The notes beneath the pieces were generated by a model that did no database searches, was not told the DNA's origin, and saw only the letters and a list, made by a program, of their open reading frames with translations. Shown one piece after another: positions 57,200 through 64,000 of a DNA stretch of 64,000 bases; position 1 is the first letter of the stretch, and every line of letters starts with the position of its first letter. The stretch is from Streptomyces sp. SUK 48 (GTDB taxonomy: Bacteria > Actinomycetota > Actinomycetes > Streptomycetales > Streptomycetaceae). Made by a program: the position numbers and the translations under genes. The stretch lies in contig NZ_CP045740.1 in assembly GCF_009650765.1 (NCBI RefSeq), forward strand, positions 868,001 to 932,000. The letters are read 5' to 3'.

Positions 57200-58956
57200 A
57201 TCTCCAGCAAAGCCACTTGCCACAGCGCGTTCGCTCCGCGCCTGGTGCGGTGTCGGTCGGGGGCCGCGAGGAGCGCGGCGACGTAGGAGTCCTGGAAGAC
57301 GCCGCGCCGCTTCGCCTCGGGGGCGTTCAGGGCGTCGCGCACCTTGTCCAGGACGGGTCCCGCCATATGGGTGATCGCCGGGACGGGGAAGTAGCCCTTG
57401 GGCCGGTCGACCACCTCGGGCGGCACGAGTTTGCGGCCGGCCTCCTTCAGGACGCCCTTGCCGCCGTCGGCCAGCTTCAGCTCCGGCGGGCAGGCGGCCG
57501 CGAGTTCCACGAGTTCGTGGTCGAGGAACGGCACCCGGGCCTCCAGGCCCCAGTCCATGGTCATGTTGTCGACCCGCTTGACCGGGTCGTCCGCCAGCAT
57601 GACGTGGGTGTCCAGGCGCAGGGCGGCGTCGAGCGCCGTCTCGGCCCCGGGCACCGCCATGTGCTCCCGCACGAACCGGCCGGAGACGTCCTCCGCCGGC
57701 AGCATCTCCGGGCGCAGGACGGCCGCGAGGTCCTCGTGCGACCGGTCGAAGTAGGTCTCGGCGTACCGCTCCGGCTCCTCCTCGCGGGCCGCCTCGGCCA
57801 GCCGCGGGTACCAGTGGTAGCCGGCGAAGACCTCGTCGGCGCCCTGCCCGCTCTGGACGACCTTGACGTTCCGCGAGACCTGCTCGGACAGCAGGTGGAA
57901 GGCGACCACGTCGTGGCTCATCATGGGCTCGCTCATCGCCGCGACCGCCCCGTCCAGCGCCGTCGACACGTGCCGGGAGGGAATCAGCAGCTGATGGTGG
58001 TCGGTGGCGAACTCCCGGGCCACCAGGTCGGAGTACCAGAACTCGTCGCCCTCGTCGCCGCCCTCCGCCTCGAACCCCACGCTGAACGTCGCCAGGTCCC
58101 GCTGCCCCTCGTCGGCCAGCAGGGCCACGATCAGGCTGGAGTCCAGCCCGCCGGACAGCAGGACGCCGACCGGGACGTCCGCGACCATGCGCCGCTGCAC
58201 GGCGGTGCGCAGCGCGTCCAGCACCGCGTCCCGCCACTCGGCGGCGTCCATGCCGAGGTGCTCGGGGCGGCGGGTGTACGACGGCTGCCAGTAGCGGTGG
58301 TCCCGGTGGGTGCCGTCCGGCTCGACGACCCGCACGGTGGCCGGGGGCAGCTTGCGCACCCCCGCCAGCACGGTGCGGGGCGCGGCCACGGTCGCGTGCC
58401 AGCTGAGGTACTGGTGCAGGGCGGCCGGGTCCAGCGAGGTGTCCACGTCGCCGGCCGCGAGCAGCGCGGGCAGCGAGGAGGCGAAGCGCAGCCGCCCGGC
58501 GGTCCGCGCCAGGTAGAGCGGCTTGATGCCGAGCCGGTCGCGGATCAGGATCAGTCGGCCGGTCCGGTGCTCGACCAGGGCGATCGCGAACATGCCGAGG
58601 AAGCGGTCGACGCAGGCGGTCCCCCACTGCCGGTACGCCGCGAGGACGACCTCGGTGTCGGAGGTGGACCGGAACCGGTGGCCGAGGGCGACCAGCTCCG
58701 CGCGCAGCTCCCGGTAGTTGTAGATGCAACCGTTGAAGACGCCGGTGACCTCACCGGTGGTGTCGGTCAGGGGCTGGGCCCCGCGCTCCGAGAGATCGAT
58801 GATCTTCAGACGGCGGTGCCCCAGCGCCACGGCGTCCCGCGTCCAGATCCCCCGGCCGTCGGGACCGCGGGGGGCGAGCCGGTCGCTCATCCGCTCCACG
58901 GCCGCCAGATCGGGCCGCTCGCCGTCGAAGCGCATCTCCCCGCTCAGGCCGCACAC
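57175..58956 (-). CDS. asparagine-synthetase-type amidotransferase (NAGGN amidotransferase-like)
   Basis: 593 residues. The N terminus is a glutaminase: MCGLSGEMRF with the catalytic Cys2, RGPDGRG and VFNGCIYNYRELR. The C terminus is the ATP-pyrophosphatase synthetase: VGVLLSGGLDSSLIVALLAD (PP loop) and VVQSGQGADEVFAGYHWYP. The combination with EPMMSHDVVAFHLLSEQVSR is the pattern of N-acetylglutaminylglutamine amidotransferase, which makes the osmoprotectant NAGGN, rather than of plain AsnB. The partner acetyltransferase/ligase gene is not beside it; a carboxylate-amine ligase stands upstream instead. Confidence 0.8.
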   Translation of the reverse strand: MCGLSGEMRFDGERPDLAAVERMSDRLAPRGPDGRGIWTRDAVALGHRRLKIIDLSERGAQPLTDTTGEVTGVFNGCIYNYRELRAELVALGHRFRSTSDTEVVLAAYRQWGTACVDRFLGMFAIALVEHRTGRLILIRDRLGIKPLYLARTAGRLRFASSLPALLAAGDVDTSLDPAALHQYLSWHATVAAPRTVLAGVRKLPPATVRVVEPDGTHRDHRYWQPSYTRRPEHLGMDAAEWRDAVLDALRTAVQRRMVADVPVGVLLSGGLDSSLIVALLADEGQRDLATFSVGFEAEGGDEGDEFWYSDLVAREFATDHHQLLIPSRHVSTALDGAVAAMSEPMMSHDVVAFHLLSEQVSRNVKVVQSGQGADEVFAGYHWYPRLAEAAREEEPERYAETYFDRSHEDLAAVLRPEMLPAEDVSGRFVREHMAVPGAETALDAALRLDTHVMLADDPVKRVDNMTMDWGLEARVPFLDHELVELAAACPPELKLADGGKGVLKEAGRKLVPPEVVDRPKGYFPVPAITHMAGPVLDKVRDALNAPEAKRRGVFQDSYVAALLAAPDRHRTRRGANALWQVALLEIWLQTHGI

Positions 58957-59211
58957 GCGCGACCACCTCCCCGCTGCGGGTACGGGTCGCGCGGGGGCCG
59001 CGACGAGTACGGCGGGTACGGCAAGTGCGGCGGTGAGGTGCGCGGGAGGCCGCGCACCGGCATGTGGCCGGGACTGGTCGACACGGGGATGCCTCTCCTT
59101 CGCGACGAGGGGGTGTCCGGGTGGTACCGACGTTCTGCGTGTGCCCTCTTCTGTCCTCTCTCTGCGCTCAGGTCTCCGCGCTCGGGTGCGGTGCGGCCCG
59201 GACGGCCCCGG

Positions 59212-60363
59212 CTATGCGGCGGCCTGCCCCGGGGAGGCGACGCGGCGGGCGGGTGCGGTGGGCCGTGGGCGCGGTCGCTCCTCGCCCCTGGTCTCCGCGA
59301 TCGCCAGATCCGTGCAGGCCAGCAGGTCCTCGCGGTGGGCCGTACGACGGATGCGGTGGGCGGCGCTGCCGTCCGCGAGGGCGCGCTCGGCGAGGCCGCG
59401 GACCGTGGGCCAGTCCCCCGCGGCCTCCAGCGCCGGGCGCACCCGCGCAAGCAGGCTCCGGACGACCTGGGCGGCGGGCGCCTCGCGCCGGGTGCCGGGG
59501 TCGATCAGGGCGCCCTCCAGGCCGGACCGCGCGGCCCGCCAGGCGGCGGCGCGCAGCCACTCGTGCCGACCCGGGCAGGCGGGCGGGTCCGCCGCCGTCA
59601 GCCGCGCGCGGGCGTCGGTCACCAGGGCGCGGAAGAGCCCGGCGATCAGGACGACCGTCTCGGCGCGCGGGCAGGCGTCGCAGATGCGCAGTTCGAGGGT
59701 CGGCTGGTGGGCGGAGGGCCGGATGTCGTAGTAGATCATCCCGACGTCGCTGATGACGCCGGAGCGGACCAGGCCCTGCACGAGCGCGTCGTACTCGGCG
59801 GCGTCGGCGAAGCAGCCGGGCGGGCCCGCGGTGGGCCAGCGCTGCCAGACCATGGTCCGCCAGCTGGCGTACCCGGTGTCGGCGCTCGCCCAGAAGGGGG
59901 AACTGGCGGACAGGGCCAGCAGCGCGTGCAGCCACGGGGACACCTCGCACATCACGCGTACGGCCAGGTCCCGGTCCGGGACGTCGACGTGGACGTGGGT
60001 CCCGCAGATCAGCTGCTCGTCGGCGATCAGGCGGTAGTCGTCGACCATACGGCGGTACCGGCGCCCGGGGGTGGGGCGGGTGTCCTCGGCACGGGCCAGC
60101 GGCACGGTACCGGCGGCCACCACGGCCAGCCCGTGTGCGTTCGCCGCGGCATCGAGCCGGCGCCTGGCGCTGGTCACATCGTCGTACAGGTCGGCGAGCG
60201 TCTCATGCACACCACTGTTCGTCTCCACGGCCGCCTGCTGCAACTCGGTCGTGAAGGAGTACCCGGGGAGACCCTCCAGCACGGCATCGGCCCGCGGGGC
60301 GAGCCGGCCCGTCTCCACCTCGACGACGTGGAATTCCTCTTCCACTCCGATCCGAACGGTCAC
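59212..60363 (-). CDS. carboxylate-amine ligase, YbdK/GCS2 family
   Basis: 383 residues from GTG 60363 with AGGAG 5 bases upstream; the frame is open to 60615 without support. VTVRIGVEEEFHVVEVETG is the family start, followed by ETNSGVHETLADLYDD, CGTHVHVDVPDRD and ELRICDACPRAETV, the ATP/metal-binding blocks of glutamate-cysteine ligase type 2. It would join a carboxylate to an amine using ATP. It heads the operon with the amidotransferase, 255 bases downstream. Confidence 0.85.
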   Translation of the reverse strand: MTVRIGVEEEFHVVEVETGRLAPRADAVLEGLPGYSFTTELQQAAVETNSGVHETLADLYDDVTSARRRLDAAANAHGLAVVAAGTVPLARAEDTRPTPGRRYRRMVDDYRLIADEQLICGTHVHVDVPDRDLAVRVMCEVSPWLHALLALSASSPFWASADTGYASWRTMVWQRWPTAGPPGCFADAAEYDALVQGLVRSGVISDVGMIYYDIRPSAHQPTLELRICDACPRAETVVLIAGLFRALVTDARARLTAADPPACPGRHEWLRAAAWRAARSGLEGALIDPGTRREAPAAQVVRSLLARVRPALEAAGDWPTVRGLAERALADGSAAHRIRRTAHREDLLACTDLAIAETRGEERPRPRPTAPARRVASPGQAAA

Positions 60364-60532
60364 GCGCACTCCTAGGTGACGGCCGAACGCCGGCAACCGC
60401 GCCCGGAAACCGCCCCGCCCCATCAGTCCCCCGGAGGCGAGTTGTGCCCCCCGACTTCCCACGGGGCCCATTGCTAAGCGTCCGGTCCGGCGGCGGGCGT
60501 CGCAACGGCGCTCCGGCGGCTTCGCAGCCGCG

Positions 60533-60601
60533 GTCCGGCGGGCTTCGTACGGGCGGTCCGGCGGGCGGCATGCGGGCGTTCCGGCGGGCGGCATGCGGCA
60601 T
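60533..60601 (+). repeat. three tandem 23-bp units in a G/C-rich intergenic region
   Basis: Units at 60533-60555, 60556-60578 and 60579-60601 share GTCCGGCGGGC as a core and end in a CGGGCG-like motif (TTCCGG in the third). More degenerate copies appear to lie on both sides (from about 60484 and up to 60655). The 437-base region 60364-60800 separates the divergent ligase and DUF4157 genes and shows no coding frame. Confidence 0.65.
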
Positions 60602-60800
60602 CGAACGGGCGTCACGGACGGGCGGCGTACGGGCGGTCCGGTCGGCGGCGAGCGGCCGTACTCCCGGCCTCACATTGCCGCGCCGCCACCCCTGTTTTGC
60701 CCGTTCGGGCTGGTCAGGCTGCCCCTGCGTACCTGGCGCCGCCGCTCGCGAGCACGTATCCAGGAAGAAGTTGATCATCACATCTTGGAGGAGAGACCCC

Positions 60801-62927
60801 TTGCGCGATCACGAGGACGCCAAAGCCACCGGGATCGGCAGGGCCCGTACGTCCCGCACAGCCGACCCCGCCCCGGCCACCCGGCCGGGCGGGCTGCTCG
60901 GGTTGCAGACCTCGGTGGGCAACGCGGCGGTCGTACAGATGCTCGCCCGGGCCGGCCGGACCGAGGTGCAGCGGTCCGCCGTCCACGACGTCCTGCGCAC
61001 CGGAGGCCGGCCGCTCGACGACGGCGTTCGCGTGGACATGGAGGCGCGGCTGGGCGCGGACTTCTCCGATGTGCGCGTGCACAGCGACGCCCGGGCCAAG
61101 GCGTCCGCGACCGCGATGGGGGCGCGCGCCTACACCTCGGGCAACCACATCGTGATCGGCGAGGGCGGCGGGGACGACCACACCCTCGCGCACGAGCTGA
61201 CCCATGTCATCCAGCAGCGCCGGGGGCCGGTCGCGGGCACGGAGATGGGCGACGGGCTCCGGGTGTCCGACCCGTCGGACCGCTTCGAGCGGGAGGCGGA
61301 GGCGACCGCGCACCGTGTCATGCGCGAAGCCCCGGCCGGCGCGGCGGCGCACGGGCCCGCCGCGCACGGACCCGCGGACGCGTCCGGCACGACGGTGGCG
61401 CGGCGGCCCGCGGTCCAGCGGCTGCTGGTCCTCGGCAAGAAGGGCGAGGCGAAGGCGGCGGAGCCCGCGTACGCGGAGATCCGGGCGGAGCTGACGGATC
61501 CGGAGCTGATCAGCGCCTGGGAGGACACGGCGAACAAGCCGGCGATCATGAAGGTGCTCGACGAGTGGATCACGGCGCCGAAGCAGTCCACACCGCAGGC
61601 CACCGCGGACAGCAAGCGGGGCTCGCGGGACGCGCTCGCCCGCTCGTACGCGACGATGGACGAGGCGGCCTCCGCCGTGCTGGACCGGGTCAACGCCCTG
61701 CCGGTCGCGGAGGTGGAGAAGGCGATCTCCGACGACGTGGCCGTCGACGCGAAGATCAAGGAGGTACTGGCCGGATACGTCGCGAACGCCCTGCGGCCGT
61801 GGCTCGCACAGCAGCGGAACCAGGTGACGGAACTCGGCGACATCCTCGCGAAGACCGTGGCGGAACTGTCATCGGTGCGCCGGCTCTATCTGCCGTACAT
61901 CGAGTTCGGCGAGAAGACCCTGGACGGAATCCTCGGCAACCCCGAGGCGCAGGGGTTCGCCACGCTCATCAGCGCCATCCACGACATCGCCGAGATCCTC
62001 TACGGCATCAAGGAGCTCGAACAGCACGTCACGGTCTCCGCCGAGCAGTTCAAGGGGTATGTGCTCAAGGACCAGGCGAAGCTCGCGGGCCCGCGGAACT
62101 CGCCCGACTGGGCACGGGAACAGGGGGCGGCCCCCTCGGGCGGGAGCGTCGGCGATCTGGAGCGGACGCCCGTCCCCAATAACTTCCGGGGGACGATGGC
62201 GACACCGAACCAGCTCAACGACCAGGTGCGGACCGCGGGGCGGCTCGGCTACCCGGTGTCGCTGGGGCCCTCGCGGACGACGGGCAAACTGATGAAGCTG
62301 GCCGACGCGACCGGTGCCGACCCGGCGGTCAAGGAGGCCATCGCCTACTCGCTGCTGGCCCTGTGGTACACGGACTACCGGCGCGATCTCACGGACATCC
62401 ACCGCTACCACTTCGTGATGGACATGGCGGCCAACTTCGGTGTCGCCTACGACCCCTACCAGGCGCCGCGCAACCCGGCGACGGGCCGGGACTACTCCCA
62501 GCTGATCACCGCCACCCTCGACAGGTTCCGCAAGAACCACGAGGAGGAGGCGGCGCGGTACTGGAAGAGCGCCGAGGAGCTGAAGCTCGCTCCGCCCGCG
62601 GTCCCCGGTCCGGTCAACGGGCCGTCGTCGGCCGCGGGCGAGCAGCCCGCGCAGGCGGCCGAGGAGGCGGCACCCGCGTGGCGGACCGATCCGGTCGCCC
62701 GCGCCGTGCTGTCGGCCCTCAAGTCCGCGCCCAAGTTCCGTATCCTGGGCGCGAAGCAGGACGCGATCGGCCAACTGCACCTCACCGAGGCGCAGTTCGA
62801 CGCGGCGTTCACCCTCCTGACATCGAAGGAGCACGTGGGGAACAAGCCGCTGGTGCAGCTCGACCGCATGGGACTGGGGCTCACGAACCCCGGCAAGACG
62901 GCGGTCAAGAAGGCGGCGGACCTGTGA
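60801..62927 (+). CDS. DUF4157 protein with metallopeptidase-like HExxH motif
   Basis: 708 residues from TTG 60801, chosen because GGAGGAGAG lies 8 bases upstream; the frame is open from 60444. Residues about 35-60 (GLLGLQTSVGNAAVVQMLAR) and 75-155 form the DUF4157 domain: FSDVRVHSDARAKASA, ARAYTSGNHIVIGEG, LAHELTHVIQQR (HExxH zinc motif) and FEREAEATAHRVM. The rest is a helical region of about 500 residues with an Ala/Pro linker near 600 and a winged-helix-like end. DUF4157 proteins occur with contractile injection systems and as toxin modules; no such cluster is in the window. Confidence 0.8.
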   Translation: MRDHEDAKATGIGRARTSRTADPAPATRPGGLLGLQTSVGNAAVVQMLARAGRTEVQRSAVHDVLRTGGRPLDDGVRVDMEARLGADFSDVRVHSDARAKASATAMGARAYTSGNHIVIGEGGGDDHTLAHELTHVIQQRRGPVAGTEMGDGLRVSDPSDRFEREAEATAHRVMREAPAGAAAHGPAAHGPADASGTTVARRPAVQRLLVLGKKGEAKAAEPAYAEIRAELTDPELISAWEDTANKPAIMKVLDEWITAPKQSTPQATADSKRGSRDALARSYATMDEAASAVLDRVNALPVAEVEKAISDDVAVDAKIKEVLAGYVANALRPWLAQQRNQVTELGDILAKTVAELSSVRRLYLPYIEFGEKTLDGILGNPEAQGFATLISAIHDIAEILYGIKELEQHVTVSAEQFKGYVLKDQAKLAGPRNSPDWAREQGAAPSGGSVGDLERTPVPNNFRGTMATPNQLNDQVRTAGRLGYPVSLGPSRTTGKLMKLADATGADPAVKEAIAYSLLALWYTDYRRDLTDIHRYHFVMDMAANFGVAYDPYQAPRNPATGRDYSQLITATLDRFRKNHEEEAARYWKSAEELKLAPPAVPGPVNGPSSAAGEQPAQAAEEAAPAWRTDPVARAVLSALKSAPKFRILGAKQDAIGQLHLTEAQFDAAFTLLTSKEHVGNKPLVQLDRMGLGLTNPGKTAVKKAADL

Positions 62928-63101
62928 TCCCGGGGGCGTCCCGCGAGGCACCCGGAGGCCGGTGACCGCCGCACCGGATCGTACGAGCGGGCAGTGCGGG
63001 CGGCCGGTGCGCGGACCGGCCGCCCGTGCGCCTTCCCGTCAACTCGATGGTCTGTTGCGCGCTTTGCCGGGCATCCGCACACCAGGAAGGAGGGGTGCCG
63101 G

Positions 63102-63761
63102 ATGTCGACCGACCTCAAGCGGCCGCCCAGACGCATGCCCGGCTGGGCGAAGGTGGTGGCCGCCTTCGTGCTGGTGCTCGTGGTGCTGTTCGCCGGGATC
63201 AGGCTGGCCGTGCTCCCGGGCCTCGAGGATCTGCTCGGCACGCAGACGCACGACCGCTCGGGTCCCGCGCTCCTCAAGTCCATCAACGACATGAGCCGTT
63301 ACGACGCGGCCTCGGGCAACTTCCAGGTGGTCGTCGACCTGGAGAAGGACGCCAAGTACCTGCCGGACGCCCTGCACAGCACCCGCACGCTGTACGTCGG
63401 CGCCGGCACCGTGGAGGCGTACGTGGACCTCGGCCAGGTCGGCGACAAGGACGTGACGGTGAACAAGGACCGCACGTCGGCCACGCTGCGGCTGCCGCAC
63501 GCGCGACTGGGCAAGCCGGCCCTGGACGCCGACCACTCCTACGCCGTCTCCAAGCAGCGCGGGCTGCTCGACCGGCTGGGCGACCTGTTCTCGGACAACC
63601 CCAACAGCGAGCACGCCGTACAGAAGCTCGCCGTGTCCCATATCGGTGAGGCGGCCAAGGGCAGCGGGCTGACCGCGCGGGCCGAGACCAACACCACGGA
63701 CATGCTGGAGGGCCTGCTGCACTCCCTCGGTTTCAAGGACGTGCACGTCTCGTACGGGTGA
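63102..63761 (+). CDS. DUF4230 membrane-anchored protein
   Basis: 219 residues from ATG 63102 with GGAGGGG upstream. One membrane segment at about 15-38 (VVAAFVLVLVVLFAGIRLAVLPG) is followed by an extracytoplasmic beta-rich DUF4230 domain: SINDMSRYDAASGNFQVVVDLEKD, VYVGAGTVEAYVDLG-type strands and TSATLRLPHARLGKP. The function of DUF4230 is unknown. Confidence 0.8.
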   Translation: MSTDLKRPPRRMPGWAKVVAAFVLVLVVLFAGIRLAVLPGLEDLLGTQTHDRSGPALLKSINDMSRYDAASGNFQVVVDLEKDAKYLPDALHSTRTLYVGAGTVEAYVDLGQVGDKDVTVNKDRTSATLRLPHARLGKPALDADHSYAVSKQRGLLDRLGDLFSDNPNSEHAVQKLAVSHIGEAAKGSGLTARAETNTTDMLEGLLHSLGFKDVHVSYG

Positions 63762-63801
63762 CCACGTCTCATCTCAGGGTCGTCGACGACTGGAGGACCG
63801 C

Positions 63802-64000
63802 ATGGCCCGCACCGCTCTCTTCTCACGCACCGCCGCTCCCGGCCGTGCGCCCCGGACGAGTCGCCTCGCGAAAACACGGGCGCGATGGAGTGGCGGGGCC
63901 TTCCGGCGCGCGAAGCCGGACCGCGCGCCGGAAGCCACCGAGGCGGAGCGCGCCGAGGTGGCAACCCCCGTCCGCCGCCGGCACGTTCTCCCCCTGCCGG
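63802..64000 (+). CDS. hypothetical protein, cut by window end
   Basis: ATG 63802 with TGGAGGA upstream opens MARTALFSRTAAPGRAPRTS and an arginine/alanine-rich chain that is still open at 64000. It lies 40 bases after the DUF4230 gene and is probably in the same transcript. Too little is present to name it. Confidence 0.55.
   Translation, partial: MARTALFSRTAAPGRAPRTSRLAKTRARWSGGAFRRAKPDRAPEATEAERAEVATPVRRRHVLPLP

Noticed and set aside
57200..58729. N-terminal extension of the S9 peptidase to 1290 residues
   Set aside because: The extension is an out-of-frame shadow of the amidotransferase gene; the propeller domain begins after ATG 57199.
57184..60375. A 1063-codon open frame on the + strand
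   Set aside because: It lies opposite the amidotransferase and ligase genes and shows only Gly/Arg/Val-rich shadow sequence.
1..64000. CRISPR array
   Set aside because: No regularly spaced direct repeats were seen; the only short tandem repeats are the 23-bp units at 60533-60601, which have no spacers. The Cas4-like gene therefore belongs with the pPIWI-RE operon.

Overview
High G+C DNA with GTG and occasional TTG starts, GGAGG-type ribosome sites, F420-dependent oxidoreductase, DUF5133 and DUF1684 proteins and dense operons: this is an actinomycete, almost certainly a Streptomyces chromosome. The window falls into three parts.

(1) 1-9411, an insertion-sequence graveyard. It holds IS5-type and IS701-type elements, several with clear inverted repeats and target duplications. 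Two of them appear to carry a passenger gene between the transposase and one end (338-1063 and 6286-6819). Between them lies a 720-residue protein with an N-terminal HTH-like region, HEAT repeats and an ABC-type ATPase (2641-4803). The IS701 element sits exactly on its stop codon, and other insertions cut off the gene that followed it.

(2) About 9417-42939, a 33.5-kb integrative island. It is bounded by an 84-bp imperfect direct repeat and has a tyrosine integrase beside the right copy. Nearly all its cargo is nucleases, helicases and ATPases of the kind found in anti-mobile-element defence. A leftward operon encodes a Cas4/RecB-like nuclease, a REase-fold protein, a DinG/XPD-type helicase and a pPIWI-RE protein, followed by a PD-(D/E)XK nuclease and a Ski2-like helicase (a Hachiman-like pair). 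Next come a Ser/Thr kinase convergent with an HTH-HsdM/HsdS-like protein that has lost its methylase catalytic motif, a large CoiA-like nuclease (a deleted second copy lies at 9987-11025), a sacsin-type ATPase plus DUF3883 nuclease in two overlapping frames, and two membrane-anchored Mrr-type nucleases.

(3) 43021-64000, ordinary chromosome. It holds a frameshifted winged-helix protein, an LLM flavin oxidoreductase, a DUF1684 protein, a complete oligopeptide-type ABC transporter operon (permeases, fused double ATPase, lipoprotein), a frameshifted 3-hydroxybutyrate dehydrogenase-like SDR, small regulatory or hypothetical genes, a third membrane-anchored Mrr nuclease, an operon of carboxylate-amine ligase, asparagine-synthetase-type amidotransferase and S9 peptidase, and a DUF4157 metallopeptidase-like gene followed by a DUF4230 protein.

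Single-base frameshifts are unusually frequent (IS701 transposase, pPIWI-RE helicase, sacsin/DUF3883, winged-helix protein, SDR). They mean either real decay or residual assembly error, and this affects how much of the defence island should be believed functional.
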